A DNA stretch of 64,000 bases from Bacillus sp. 123MFChir2 (GCF_000383235.1 NZ_KB910943.1:1-64000), one strand, 5' to 3'. Numbered from the stretch's first letter, positions 20,469-30,068 are shown. Numbers and translations: made by a program. Notes: generated by a model not told the origin, from the letters alone.

Positions 20469-20489
20469 GTATGCGTGTCCAGTTAAAGT

Positions 20490-20630
20490 GGACACTGCTT
20501 ACTCGCGAAAATACAGTCTAGGTAAGAGCCAAGTCACTTAGTAGTGATAGGCAACTGGTTAAGAAATCCTAATCCTAAGGTTGAATCCTCTCGCTCACAA
20601 AAAAGTGTTTTTCACTTGTGCATAGTTACA
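20490..20630 (+). other. Structured remnant resembling the end of an IS200/IS605-type element
   Basis: There is no gene. The stretch contains a nested stem (GAGCC, TCACT, loop TAGT, AGTGA, GGC) followed by AACTGGTTAAGAAATCC and AAGGTTGAATCCTCTCG. It reminds me of the 3' guide-RNA region of TnpB-bearing IS elements, but no tnpB is left. It does not fold as a tRNA. This is a recollection, not a verified match. Confidence 0.25.
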
Positions 20631-20680
20631 ATTTGATATAAGCGCAAGAGAGAGATAAGATAGAATTAACGTAAACTTAG

Positions 20681-20873
20681 TTATATAAATTTATTTTCTG
20701 ATATGTAAGTTGCTGCTGTGCAGAATAAAAAAATGACATGCACTTACTTTCTCTTTTTGTTTTAAACTTAGCCGGTGGCAGAAAAAGGCCCTGACCGCTT
20801 CTATGCATGGCCAGATGCTCTCGTCCGTCTAAAAAAGAGGGGGTTTTTTTATGTTGTTTTTCAACTTATATAG
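20681..20873 (-). repeat. Dispersed repeat A, copy 5
   Basis: A full-length minus-orientation copy running from TTATATAAATTTATTTTCTG through GTTGCTGCTGTGCAGAATAA, GGTGGCAGAAAAAGGCCCTG, ACCGCTTCTATGCATGGCCA and CTCTCGTCCGTC to CAACTTATATAG. It fills the space just before menE. Confidence 0.85.
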
Positions 20874-20935
20874 AGGAAGAAAAAGAGTGATAAGAAGCTA
20901 TGTAAGTGTTCTATATTTTGAAAGGAGAATATGAT

Positions 20936-22381
20936 ATGGAAACAATGCCGAATTGGCTTATGCAACGTGCTTTTTTAACACCGGAGCGCACCGCAATTGA
21001 AACGAGGAATCGTACATATACGTTTTTACAACTTCATGAAGAGGTTCTTTCAATGTGTGAGCATCTTGCTTATTTGCAAGTGAAAAAGGGAACAAAAGTG
21101 GCTGTTCTGATGAAAAATAGTATGGAGATGGTGATTGCGATTCATGCTCTTTCTTATATAGGGGCAGTCGCTGTGCTATTGAATACACGTCTTTCAAGAG
21201 AAGAGCTACTTTGGCAAATGGAGGACGTAGAGGTGTCTTGTTTGCTTACAGATGAAGAGTTTGAGGGAGAGCGAGTGCCTGTATACTTATTTGCAGAGCT
21301 TGCAGCATTGCCGAAAGAACAGGTAACCGTGCAAAACGAGTTTGTTTTAGAAGAGACGATGACGATCATTTATACGTCAGGTACGACAGGGAAACCAAAA
21401 GGCGTAATGATTACGTACGGAAACCATTGGTGGAGTGCAGTTGGTTCTTCGCTAAATTTAGGGCTTCGTGATGATGATTGTTGGTTAGCGTGTTTACCAT
21501 TTTTCCACGTGGGCGGATTATCGCTGTTAATGAAAAATATTATGTATGGCATGAGGGTGCTGCTTGTTCCGAAATATGATCCGGATTTCATTCACGAATC
21601 GCTGCAAACGAGAGGCGTAACGATGATTTCTGTTGTATCGAAAATGCTGACGGATTTATTAGAGCGGCTACAAGAAGATACATATCCACCGTCTCTTCGC
21701 TGCGTATTGCTTGGCGGAGGGCCAGCTCCAAGGCCGCTTTTAGAAACGTGCGTTGTAAAAGGGATACCTGTGTATCAAACATATGGTATGACGGAAACGT
21801 CTTCGCAAATTTGTACATTGGCCACTGATTATATGTTAACGAAAGTTGGCTCGGCTGGAAAACCGTTGTTTCCATGTCAAATTCGTATTGAACAAGATGG
21901 AAGGGAAGCGAGCGTAGGAACTGCTGGGGAGATTGTTGTGAAGGGGCCGAATGTAACGAGTGGTTATTTCAAGCGTGAAGAGGCGACGAGAGAGAGTATT
22001 GAAGACGGATGGTTACATACAGGAGACATTGGCTACTTAGACGAAGATGGTTTTCTTTACGTGCTAGATCGCCGCAGTGACTTAATTATTTCTGGCGGAG
22101 AGAATATATACCCAGCGCAAATTGAGGAAGTCTTACTTGCACATCCTGCTGTTTTGGAAGCGGGCGTTGTTGGAGTGACCGATGAGAGATGGGGACAAGT
22201 TCCTGTCGCATTTGTTGTGAAAGTAGAAGAGGTAACGGCAGAGGAATTGCTTGCTTTTTGCGCGAGGAAACTTGCACGGTATAAAGTGCCAAAAGAAGTT
22301 CATTTTCTTTCTAATTTGCCGCGAGGTGCCTCCAAGAAATTACTGCGCCGTGAACTGCGGCAGTTGCTGGAGGAAATGTAA
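20936..22381 (+). CDS. menE: o-Succinylbenzoate-CoA ligase
   Basis: MenE activates o-succinylbenzoate with ATP and CoA. The 481-residue acyl-CoA synthetase of the ANL superfamily has the P-loop [11 protein letters not shown] near residues 144-154, [11 protein letters not shown] near 282, and the hinge/adenylate motif [21 protein letters not shown] near 362-382. The start is the ATG at 20936 (METMPNWL), eight bases after AAAGGAG. The frame is open further upstream but without a ribosome site. The stop codon is immediately followed by the menC ATG. Confidence 0.94.
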   Translation: METMPNWLMQRAFLTPERTAIETRNRTYTFLQLHEEVLSMCEHLAYLQVKKGTKVAVLMKNSMEMVIAIHALSYIGAVAVLLNTRLSREELLWQMEDVEVSCLLTDEEFEGERVPVYLFAELAALPKEQVTVQNEFVLEETMTIIYTSGTTGKPKGVMITYGNHWWSAVGSSLNLGLRDDDCWLACLPFFHVGGLSLLMKNIMYGMRVLLVPKYDPDFIHESLQTRGVTMISVVSKMLTDLLERLQEDTYPPSLRCVLLGGGPAPRPLLETCVVKGIPVYQTYGMTETSSQICTLATDYMLTKVGSAGKPLFPCQIRIEQDGREASVGTAGEIVVKGPNVTSGYFKREEATRESIEDGWLHTGDIGYLDEDGFLYVLDRRSDLIISGGENIYPAQIEEVLLAHPAVLEAGVVGVTDERWGQVPVAFVVKVEEVTAEELLAFCARKLARYKVPKEVHFLSNLPRGASKKLLRRELRQLLEEM

Positions 22382-23488
22382 ATGCACATAAAAAAGGCAA
22401 TCCTTTATGTAACAGAAATGCCGCTCGTTATTCCGTTTGCTGCAAGTTACGGTACGTATGAAAAGCGCGAAAGTATTGTAATTGAATTAATAGATGAAGA
22501 AGGACGAAGCGGTTTTGGCGAAGTGGTTGCTTTTTCAGAACCGTGGTATACAGAAGAAACAGTCCAGACAGCGTTTCATATGCTGCAAGACTTTTTGTTG
22601 CCAGTGTTATTTGAACAGAAACTTGCCCATCCTTCTGATGTGACGTCTCTTTTTCGACATATAAAACGCAATAATATGGCGAAAGCAGGCATTGAAGGCG
22701 CATTATGGGATTTGTATGCAAAGTGTGAGAATCAATCGCTTGCTGCGCTGCTTGGCGGTGTAAAACAGGAAATTGAAGTCGGTGTCGTGATTGGCCTTGA
22801 TACAATTCCTAATATGTTAAAACGAATTGAAACATACGCTGAAGAAGGGTATAAACGTTTTAAAGTGAAAATTAAACCAGACAATGACTATGCTTTGCTT
22901 TCCAAAATTCGCGAAATGTTTCCGGAAATTCCATTGATGGCAGATGCCAATTCTGCCTATACATTGGCGGATGTAAAGCAGTTACAAAGGTTGGACGAAT
23001 TTCAGTTAATGATGATTGAACAGCCGTTAGCAGATAACGATTTTCTTGATCATGCTCGTTTGCAGCAGCAAATGGAAACAAGCATTTGCCTAGATGAAAG
23101 CATTCATTGTTTAGAAGATGCAAGAGTTGCCATACGACTTGGGAGCTGCCGTATCATCAATATAAAACCGGGCCGAGTTGGCGGATTAACAGAATCCATT
23201 CGTATTCATGATTATTGTCAGCAGCATCGCATTCCTGTTTGGTGCGGAGGTATGGTAGAAATGGGAATTTCTAGGGCGCAAAATATTGCGCTCGCATCGC
23301 TTCCAAACTTTACAATTCCCGGTGATATTTCCGCTTCTAGCAGACATTGGAAGCTAGATATTATCTTGCCGGAAGTAACATTGCAACATGGAAAAATTGT
23401 CGTTCCTGAGAAAGCTGGGTGTGGCTATGATATAAACCGGGCAAGACTAGAAGAGATAACGAAACAATGCATTGTATGTGAGAGGTGA
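22382..23488 (+). CDS. menC: o-Succinylbenzoate synthase
   Basis: MenC dehydrates SHCHC to o-succinylbenzoate. It is an enolase-superfamily enzyme of the MLE subgroup, 368 residues. The K-x-K catalytic motif lies in FKVKIKPDND near residue 163, and metal ligands lie in MADANSAY (Asp near 188), MIEQPLAD (Glu near 213) and CLDESIH (Asp near 238). A final catalytic Lys is in INIKPGRVGG near 262. Its ATG directly abuts the menE stop, without an intervening base, and the ribosome site is inside menE (GGAGGAAATG). Related enzymes can also racemise N-acylamino acids, but the context argues for menaquinone. Confidence 0.94.
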   Translation: MHIKKAILYVTEMPLVIPFAASYGTYEKRESIVIELIDEEGRSGFGEVVAFSEPWYTEETVQTAFHMLQDFLLPVLFEQKLAHPSDVTSLFRHIKRNNMAKAGIEGALWDLYAKCENQSLAALLGGVKQEIEVGVVIGLDTIPNMLKRIETYAEEGYKRFKVKIKPDNDYALLSKIREMFPEIPLMADANSAYTLADVKQLQRLDEFQLMMIEQPLADNDFLDHARLQQQMETSICLDESIHCLEDARVAIRLGSCRIINIKPGRVGGLTESIRIHDYCQQHRIPVWCGGMVEMGISRAQNIALASLPNFTIPGDISASSRHWKLDIILPEVTLQHGKIVVPEKAGCGYDINRARLEEITKQCIVCER

Positions 23489-23500
23489 ACAGATGCAAAA

Positions 23501-23577
23501 GCATGGCTAGCCACTCTCGCCCACCGAAAAAGAAAAGGATTTCTATGTTAGCTTTTCAATTCGCATCTATATATATC
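23501..23577 (-). repeat. Dispersed repeat A, copy 6 (partial)
   Basis: Only the last part in minus orientation remains: GCATGGCTAGCCACTCTCGC, CCACCGAAAAAGAAAAGG, CTATGTTAGCTTTTCAATTC, GCATCTATATAT. It starts 12 bases after the menC stop. The rest of the gap to 23764 shows only a weak inverted repeat (AAGCCTGTTTTT, AAGAACAAGCTTCTT). Confidence 0.7.
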
Positions 23578-23764
23578 CTAACTATTTCGGTCTACTAATA
23601 AGTAACGAAGTGGATATAGTAAACCATAAGAAAAACCTCATTTGAAACAAGCCTGTTTTTAAAAAGAACAAGCTTCTTATTTCCGTCCGAAACATAGGAT
23701 AAATGGAATCCACTGAAAGGATCCTGCAAGGAAAAAGGATTTTTATTAAAGGAGGAATAGAGCA

Positions 23765-23944
23765 ATGGGTGAAAGTTGCGAACACGGACATGGGCATCGT
23801 CATCACGGTAATGGCTTTGCGCTTTTAATCGTATTATTTATTTTGTTAATCATTATCGGTGCTAGCTGCTTTGGTGGCTGCGGTTATGGCGGTTATGGTG
23901 GCTACGGTGGTGGTCCTGGCTTCGGTTACGGCGGTTATTGTTGA
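23765..23944 (+). CDS. Small Gly-rich YjcZ-type protein
   Basis: A 59-residue protein. It has a His-rich N-terminal stretch (CEHGHGHRHHG), one hydrophobic segment (about residues 18-33, FALLIVLFILLIIIGA), and a Gly/Tyr/Cys tail (CGYGGYGGYGGG and on to YGGYC). This layout matches the YjcZ family of small, often sporulation-associated membrane proteins in Bacillus, usually present in several copies per genome. GGAGGAATAGAGCA before the ATG supports translation. A hairpin terminator follows at 23965. The role is unknown; the His/Cys content could allow metal binding, which is only inference. Confidence 0.82.
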   Translation: MGESCEHGHGHRHHGNGFALLIVLFILLIIIGASCFGGCGYGGYGGYGGGPGFGYGGYC

Positions 23945-23962
23945 TAATATGTTAAAAACTAT

Positions 23963-24000
23963 TAGAAATAGCCTTGTGCTCTGCACAAGGCTATTTTATT
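23963..24000. terminator. Bidirectional terminator between yjcZ-like and permease genes
   Basis: AAATAGCCTTGTGC, loop TCT, GCACAAGGCTATTTTATT. It serves the small gene on the plus strand and, with its A-run, the convergent permease gene on the minus strand. Confidence 0.85.
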
Positions 24001-25973
24001 CACAGTTTAATATGTCGTGACAGTTTTTGAATGTAAAATGAGCGTATAAAGAAAAAGAAAATAATTTCAATTATGCCAAAGAGACTTAATATTCGCAGTT
24101 CTTCTTTTAATAACGAGAAAGAGAACATACTTTGTAAAAATTTAATTGCAAATATTGTATGAATACAAGCAATCACATAAGGAACGAAAAATAGGATTGC
24201 TAATTGAATCGTGGACGAACGTATCATTTCAGCTTTTGTTAAACCAATTTTTGTAATGGTCTTATATTTCTCTGTTTCACTAGTAAGATCAGTATACATA
24301 CGGAAATATAAAACACTTCCCGCTCCCATTAAGAAAATAATGCAAAGAAATGTACCGATAAAGAAGTTTGCAATGTTCTCGCGTTTGTTAACGTATAATT
24401 CATCACTTGATGTAAAAATTTGAAAAGGGGCTTTCTGATCCTTCTCATTCTGCTGATCTGTATAGTATTTTGCATCTTCTGTAGTCATACGCAAAATACG
24501 CTTTGTGAGCGGTAATGTATTTTCCCAATCATCAACTTGAAAATTATAAAACGTCATTGGTTCAAGATGGGGAATTTCATTGTCGATAACAGGGTCTTGC
24601 AGTACGATCAAGTACGCATTGGCATTCTCCGGTATAATTGGATTTTTGGCTATTTCTTTTATATAAAATTCTTTTTTATTAGACTGTAACATAATCTTTG
24701 TTTGTATAAGAAACGGATTTGTTAATAGTTCTAATGGTACTGGTGAATATCTTGGAACTATATATGTTTCCTTTTCTGCTAATTGAACTTGAGGACGGTT
24801 TAGCAATTGAGCGAGACTATTATAGTCACTTTGTTTGATAATCCAAATGTCTTCATTAACAGCTCTATCTTTATAAATAATGGTTGTACGCTTTTGGTAA
24901 GTAAATTTGTCCGTCTGTAATTCTTTTTCCAATGCTTCCATATGCTTTGTTTCTAATTGATTCCCTTCATGAGATACGTAAGCAAATGGAAAAGGAAATG
25001 CTTCTTCTATAGAAGCCCTTGTGTATTTATTAAAAGCATATAACGGTGTAATAATTGTAAAAGCAATTGTAGATAGTATCGTTACTACAAAAAGCATATT
25101 AATATTGAGGCGGACCCTCGATGGTAAGTCAGATATCCAGAGCATATTCGTTTTTTTCATATAAAAGCGTCGGCGTTTTTTTAATATTAAAATGAAAAGA
25201 AAGCTTGCTTGTGAAAATAGAAAATATGTCCCCATTATAACAAGAGGGATAATAGATAAAATAATAAGCAAGCCGGTTCCATTTGTTAAATTTTTTTCTG
25301 TTATATAACTTTGTGGATATGCCGCAAAAATATAACCTGAAAGTAAACACAGTAAACTAAAAATTGAAATGACAACAGAAGGTGATGTTTCCTTTTGTTT
25401 GTGAACTTCACTTTTTATAAGATGAATTGCTTTCTGTGTACGAATTAAAACAGGTGTAAAGAGCGACACACCAATAAACAGTATGAGAAATGTTTTTACC
25501 GTTGTCCAAATTGCCTCTGAAGGCCAATATAAATAAAGGCCGTTAACACCGGAAATTTTTGATGTAATTAATAAGAAAAAGTTAGAAAATACAAGACCAG
25601 CTTGAAGACCGAAAATAATAGCTAGAAGCCCAATAATCATATTTTCTAGAAAAATAAGCAATTTCATTTGCCGGTTTGAAATACCTAAAACGGTTAAAAT
25701 ACCAAACTGTTGTTTACGTACCTTTAAAAATGTTCCAATCGAGTACAATAAAAAGAAAAGAGAAAACAGTACAATTACAACTTGCGTAAACCCAATTAAA
25801 GTGAGAAGGGGCCCTGTTTCACTAAAACCTTTTATGTTTTGTAAACGTGGATGATACCGATACACGGCAAATGAAAAGAACACCGTAATTGAAAATGAAC
25901 TGCTTAAAAAATAAGCAAAGTAAGCTCTTGAGTTGCGAACGACATTCTTTAAAGCAAATTGCCAAAAATTCAT
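24000..25973 (-). CDS. Bce-type ABC transporter permease (FtsX family), paralogue 1
   Basis: This 657-residue permease resembles BceB/YxdM/VraG, which confer resistance to and sense bacitracin and other peptide antibiotics. It shows ten likely membrane segments: one at the N terminus (AYFAYFLSSSFSITVFFSFAV), two FtsX-like groups, and a large extracellular domain of about 200 residues (roughly 320-520) between segments 7 and 8, the usual ligand-sensing part. FGILTVLGISNRQMK is a family motif. Its ATG overlaps the stop of the ATPase gene by four bases. It is a clear paralogue of the permease at 26815, the first 50 residues being nearly identical, while the extracellular domains differ. Confidence 0.9.
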   Translation of the reverse strand: MNFWQFALKNVVRNSRAYFAYFLSSSFSITVFFSFAVYRYHPRLQNIKGFSETGPLLTLIGFTQVVIVLFSLFFLLYSIGTFLKVRKQQFGILTVLGISNRQMKLLIFLENMIIGLLAIIFGLQAGLVFSNFFLLITSKISGVNGLYLYWPSEAIWTTVKTFLILFIGVSLFTPVLIRTQKAIHLIKSEVHKQKETSPSVVISIFSLLCLLSGYIFAAYPQSYITEKNLTNGTGLLIILSIIPLVIMGTYFLFSQASFLFILILKKRRRFYMKKTNMLWISDLPSRVRLNINMLFVVTILSTIAFTIITPLYAFNKYTRASIEEAFPFPFAYVSHEGNQLETKHMEALEKELQTDKFTYQKRTTIIYKDRAVNEDIWIIKQSDYNSLAQLLNRPQVQLAEKETYIVPRYSPVPLELLTNPFLIQTKIMLQSNKKEFYIKEIAKNPIIPENANAYLIVLQDPVIDNEIPHLEPMTFYNFQVDDWENTLPLTKRILRMTTEDAKYYTDQQNEKDQKAPFQIFTSSDELYVNKRENIANFFIGTFLCIIFLMGAGSVLYFRMYTDLTSETEKYKTITKIGLTKAEMIRSSTIQLAILFFVPYVIACIHTIFAIKFLQSMFSFSLLKEELRILSLFGIIEIIFFFFIRSFYIQKLSRHIKL

Positions 25974-26722
25974 CCACGTCTTCCTCCTAGTAATGCTAAT
26001 ACATCTAATATTTCTTGATAAAACTTTTCACGATGCAGGCCGCGGTGCAATTCATTATAAAGCTCACCGTCTTTAATAAAAATGACGCGGTTGCAATAAC
26101 TAGCAGCAAATGGATCATGTGTCACTGTTAAAATTGTTGATTGTTCTTCTTTATTTAACTTCGTAAATAACTCCATTACATCAATTGCAGCTTTTGAATC
26201 TAAGTTTCCAGTTGGCTCATCGGCAAGTAGTAACGAAGGTTTATGGATAACCGCACGGGCTACTGCTGTGCGCTGTGCTTGTCCTCCGGAAACTTCGAAA
26301 ATTCGTTTATTTAAAATATGATCAATACCGAGTTTTCTGGAAATGGTCTCTAGTTTTTCGTCCATTTCAGAAAGTGAGACATTATCTAAAGTTAAAGGCA
26401 AAACGATGTTTTCGCCAATTGTTAATGTATCTAATAAATTAAAACTTTGAAATACAAACCCTAATTCTTGTCGCCGAAAGATCGCTAACTTTTCACTACG
26501 AAATGTATGAGGCTGTTTTCCGTTAATAAAGACTTCGCCTGCTGTAGGAGAATCAATGGTCGATACAACATTTAATAAAGTTGATTTCCCACTTCCTGAC
26601 GGACCCATAATCGCAACGAATTCCCCTTTATCTACATGTAAATTAATATTTTTTAAAGCAGTATGAGGGACCTTTCCCTCATACACTTTCGATACATTTT
26701 GAATGTGCAGTACTTCTTCCAT
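25970..26722 (-). CDS. Bce-type ABC transporter ATPase
   Basis: A 250-residue ATPase of the MacB/LolD/BceA type. Walker A is GPSGSGKST near residues 40-48, the Q loop lies in GFVFQSFNLL, the signature is VSGGQAQR near 144, Walker B is LLLADEPTGNLDS near 163, and the H loop lies in TVTHDP. The ATG at 26722 has a moderate ribosome site. It is coupled to permease paralogue 1 (four-base overlap). It may also have to serve the upstream permease paralogue 2, for which no separate ATPase gene is present on this strand. Confidence 0.93.
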   Translation of the reverse strand: MEEVLHIQNVSKVYEGKVPHTALKNINLHVDKGEFVAIMGPSGSGKSTLLNVVSTIDSPTAGEVFINGKQPHTFRSEKLAIFRRQELGFVFQSFNLLDTLTIGENIVLPLTLDNVSLSEMDEKLETISRKLGIDHILNKRIFEVSGGQAQRTAVARAVIHKPSLLLADEPTGNLDSKAAIDVMELFTKLNKEEQSTILTVTHDPFAASYCNRVIFIKDGELYNELHRGLHREKFYQEILDVLALLGGRRG

Positions 26723-26814
26723 ATATCAATCACCTTTCTAACGCTATAAATTCATTTTCATTCTTCTAAAAAGGGGGATTTTTCCATTTTATATTTATAT
26801 ATCTTTATATTTAC

Positions 26815-28785
26815 CTATAGTTTAATATGCTGGGACAACTTTTGCATATATAATGAACGAATTAAAAGGAAAAAGAGAATTTCAACCGTTCCAAAAATGG
26901 TAAGGACAACACTAACTTCAGTAAATAAGGATAGTTTTATTACGCCTTTCCACATTTTTGCAGCAAACATCGTATGGATGGAAGCTATTATATACGGAAC
27001 AAAAAATAAGATAGCAAGCTGAATGGTAGCGGATCGCTTCATTTCTGATTCTGTTAATCCAATTTTTGTGATCGCAATATATTTCTCTTGTTCATTCGTT
27101 AAATCCGTATACATTCGGAAATATAGTACGCTTCCAGCGCCGATAAAGAAGATTATACCAAGGAATGTGCCGATAAAGAAAAAGGAAGCATTTTGTAGTT
27201 TCGTTTCATAGAGTTGATTACTTCCTTCAAAAGCTTTGTATAACGGTTCTTTAGAAGGAATCTGTTTGCGATCCGCCTCAAGTTTTTTGCTGAATGTGAC
27301 TGCGATTGCATGTGTATTTTCCCAATTTTGTACTTGGAAATTGTATAATGTCATATGCTTCATAACATTGGATAGTGATTGTACTGTATTGTCTGATAAG
27401 ATGAGTACATTTGAAACAGCTCCAGACGGTAGCATATTCTTATCACCAGCACCCTTCACTTTTAATTCTAGGGAATGCGTGGAAAGGACAATTGTCTGTC
27501 TTCCGTACAATGGATCCCATTCGCCAATCAGATTTTGGTAAGCATGCCCGGGAATTAAATACGTTTCATCATCTTTTAAGAAAACCTTTTGACGATGCAG
27601 AGCGGTAGCTAATTGATTATAATCACTTTGTTTTAATACATACACTTCAGCTTCATAGGGGGAATTTGTTTCTTTTTGAAACGATACCCCGTATAAGTCT
27701 ACTTGTGTTTTAGTGTATTCAAATTTCTCAGCTTTTAGTTGCTGTTCTAACCAATCAATATGCTGCGAAGCGATTGGATTTGCATCAAAAGAAAGATAAG
27801 TGAATGGAAATGGAGTATCTTTTACAATTTGCGCCTTTGTAAATTTCCCGAAACCATAGATAAAGGTAATCATCGTAAAGGCAAGAGTGGACAACATTGT
27901 TACTACAAAGAGCATATTAATATTGATCCGAATACGGTTTGCTAAATCGGAAATCCACAGTAAATTAATTCGTTTCATATAAAATTTCCGTCTTCTTTTC
28001 AACGTGTGAATGAGCAGAAAGCTAAATTGTGAAAAGAAGAAGTAAGTTCCAACTGCCACAAGTGTTGGAATGACAAAAATGCTAGAGAAAATGTACAGGA
28101 CACCGATCGTATCGCCTTGTGAAATAAAGTACTTTGGACATCCTGCTAGTGTATATCCAGAAAGTAAGCATGAAATGCCAAACAAGGAAACGATTATGGA
28201 TGGTTTCTTTTCTTTTTGATATATTTTTCCTTCTTTTAAAAGACGTACAGCTTTTCTTGTTCGAATTAAAACAGGTGTGAAAGCTGATACGAAGATAAAG
28301 AGTCCAAGAAAGGTTAATATTGTTAACAGTATTGCGCCTTTTGGAAAATATAAATATAATCCAGGCATATGCGTAATTTTTGCTGTAACTAATAAGAAAA
28401 GTTGTGAAAACACAATCCCGATTTGAATTCCGGCAAAAATGGAAAGAAGTCCAATTAGCATATTCTCAATGAAAATGAGTCGTTTTAATTGCTTTTTTGA
28501 TATACCTAAAACAGTTAAAACGCCAAATTGCTTTTTTCGAACTTTTAAAAATGTACCGGTAGAATACAGTAAAAAGAAAAATGAAAAGAATACAATAACA
28601 GCCTCAGATATCCCCATTAAGGTGTCGATACCGGAAGTTGTGTCAGCATTTTGCAAACGAGGATGAAATAAATACACGGCAAATGAAAAGAAAATTGCAA
28701 TGGAAAAAGCACTGCTTAAAAAGTAGGCAAAGTAAGCACGAGAGTTGCGTGTTACGTTCTTAAATGCAAATTGCCAAAATGTCAT
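26815..28785 (-). CDS. Bce-type ABC transporter permease (FtsX family), paralogue 2
   Basis: This 656-residue permease has the same plan as paralogue 1: an N-terminal membrane segment (AYFAYFLSSAFSIAIFFSFAV), FtsX-type groups, and a large extracellular insert about residues 315-520. FGVLTVLGISKKQLKRL matches the family motif. Identity with paralogue 1 is high in membrane parts and low in the extracellular part, so the two probably recognise different ligands. It lies 92 bases before the ATPase gene, without its own ATPase. A BceR-type palindrome stands upstream at 28827-28861. A repeat A copy separates it from the kinase gene. Confidence 0.9.
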   Translation of the reverse strand: MTFWQFAFKNVTRNSRAYFAYFLSSAFSIAIFFSFAVYLFHPRLQNADTTSGIDTLMGISEAVIVFFSFFFLLYSTGTFLKVRKKQFGVLTVLGISKKQLKRLIFIENMLIGLLSIFAGIQIGIVFSQLFLLVTAKITHMPGLYLYFPKGAILLTILTFLGLFIFVSAFTPVLIRTRKAVRLLKEGKIYQKEKKPSIIVSLFGISCLLSGYTLAGCPKYFISQGDTIGVLYIFSSIFVIPTLVAVGTYFFFSQFSFLLIHTLKRRRKFYMKRINLLWISDLANRIRININMLFVVTMLSTLAFTMITFIYGFGKFTKAQIVKDTPFPFTYLSFDANPIASQHIDWLEQQLKAEKFEYTKTQVDLYGVSFQKETNSPYEAEVYVLKQSDYNQLATALHRQKVFLKDDETYLIPGHAYQNLIGEWDPLYGRQTIVLSTHSLELKVKGAGDKNMLPSGAVSNVLILSDNTVQSLSNVMKHMTLYNFQVQNWENTHAIAVTFSKKLEADRKQIPSKEPLYKAFEGSNQLYETKLQNASFFFIGTFLGIIFFIGAGSVLYFRMYTDLTNEQEKYIAITKIGLTESEMKRSATIQLAILFFVPYIIASIHTMFAAKMWKGVIKLSLFTEVSVVLTIFGTVEILFFLLIRSLYMQKLSQHIKL

Positions 28786-28826
28786 ATTTTTATCCTCTCA
28801 GTCTTAAAAGCATTCTTATATGTTGC

Positions 28827-28861
28827 AAAAGTGTATAAGGAATCCTTTCCCCATACACTTT
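28827..28861. promoter_or_regulatory. Palindromic operator upstream of permease 2
   Basis: AAAGTGTAT (28828-28836) and ATACACTTT (28853-28861) flank a 16-base centre that itself holds AAGGAATCCTT. The long spaced dyad, just upstream of a Bce-type permease operon and downstream of the regulator genes, fits the binding site of the linked BceR-type response regulator. Confidence 0.6.
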
Positions 28862-28870
28862 GTTATAAAG

Positions 28871-29052
28871 CTATATAAATTTATTTCTATGCAAATCAAA
28901 AAAATAATCGCTACTTGCTTTCTTCCTTTGTTCCTTTGTTTGAACTTTACACGTGGCAGAAATAGGCCCTGACCGATTCTATGCATGGCCAGTTGCTCTC
29001 GCCCACCGAAAAAAAAGGCTTTTATGTTAGTTTTTCAATTTGCATATATATA
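28871..29052 (-). repeat. Dispersed repeat A, copy 7
   Basis: A minus-orientation, nearly full copy (CTATATAAATTTATTTCTAT, GTGGCAGAAATAGGCCCTGA, CCGATTCTATGCATGGCCAG, CTCTCGCCCACCG, GCATATATATAA). It sits between the kinase gene and permease 2, two bases from the kinase stop, and therefore splits what is elsewhere a compact operon. Confidence 0.85.
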
Positions 29053-29054
29053 AC

Positions 29055-30065
29055 TTAATCTGCATGTTCACCTGTTTTGTTTAGGGCGGCATTATGGAAA
29101 ATGATTTTGATACTTGTCCCTTTGCCAACTTCAGAGTCTAGTTTGACAGAATGACCTAAATAGGAGCAAATTTTACTCACAATGTACAATCCCATACCAG
29201 TAGACTCTCCAAACGTTCGACCATTTTTTCCTGTATAAAATGGTTCAAAAACACGGCGAATATCTTCTTGCGGAATACCGACACCTTCATCGCGCACTTC
29301 AAAAATAATATCTTTCCCGTTTTGAGCAGCAGATAAGAATACTTTTTTTCCTCTTTCTCCTGAATACCGAACCGCATTTGTCATTAACTGATAAATAATG
29401 AATTTTAGCCATTTTGCATCAGAAGTAACCATTACATCAGAATGCACTTCTAAAACAGGAAAGACACCGTTTCGGATAAACAGCTCTTTTAAACTATTTA
29501 TATTTTTGGTGACTGCGTCTTTTAACGAAATAGTTTCCACATGAAAGTCCTCATGGAAATTATTTAAACGTGCCATATATAATGCCATATCTAGTCCTTG
29601 GTTTAACTTTTCAAGCTCTTGTTTGAATTTTGGAATTAGATGCTCATCTTCCATTTCAAGTACCATTAACTGCATAATAGAAACGGGCGTTTTCATTTGA
29701 TGTACCCATTGGTTAATAAACATTTGATGTTCTTGCTGTTTTACTTCATATGCTTGCAAGTCTTTTTGAAACAGACGATATTGTGTACGAACAAGCTCAT
29801 TTACACCATGTGGCATAGGGGCGGTTGCTCGCTCAATAAACGCATCCTCTATTTTGTCAGGCAGTTCACTTAGTCGTTTATATAATCTGCGATTTCGAAC
29901 ATAGCGATAAACGAGAAAACAAATGAATAAATACATACTTAGTACAATAAAATAAAATTTATTGTTTTTAAATCCATCAACGGCATCATATAAAACGAAG
30001 ATGATGGCAAAGTTTAAAATATAAAGAAGAAAAAAACTAATATGATCACGTAAAAATAACTTCAT
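29055..30065 (-). CDS. BceS-type intramembrane-sensing histidine kinase
   Basis: A 336-residue sensor kinase with two membrane helices near residues 10-30 and 37-55 and almost no extracellular loop, so it must sense through a partner, typically a BceB permease. The H box is NQWVHQMKTPVSIM with phospho-His near residue 124. The N box is in YQLMTNAVRYS, with G1 DEGVGI and G2 GMGLYIVS. It ends 270 bases before permease 2. The gene starts three bases after the response-regulator stop. Family knowledge: such kinases are activated by flux through the cognate ABC transporter. Confidence 0.92.
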   Translation of the reverse strand: MKLFLRDHISFFLLYILNFAIIFVLYDAVDGFKNNKFYFIVLSMYLFICFLVYRYVRNRRLYKRLSELPDKIEDAFIERATAPMPHGVNELVRTQYRLFQKDLQAYEVKQQEHQMFINQWVHQMKTPVSIMQLMVLEMEDEHLIPKFKQELEKLNQGLDMALYMARLNNFHEDFHVETISLKDAVTKNINSLKELFIRNGVFPVLEVHSDVMVTSDAKWLKFIIYQLMTNAVRYSGERGKKVFLSAAQNGKDIIFEVRDEGVGIPQEDIRRVFEPFYTGKNGRTFGESTGMGLYIVSKICSYLGHSVKLDSEVGKGTSIKIIFHNAALNKTGEHAD

Positions 30066-30068
30066 GCT

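Noticed and set aside
20500-20610. tRNA gene
   Set aside because: GGTTGAATCC recalls a T loop and GGTTAAG a D loop, but the T stem does not pair and no acceptor or anticodon stem can be drawn.
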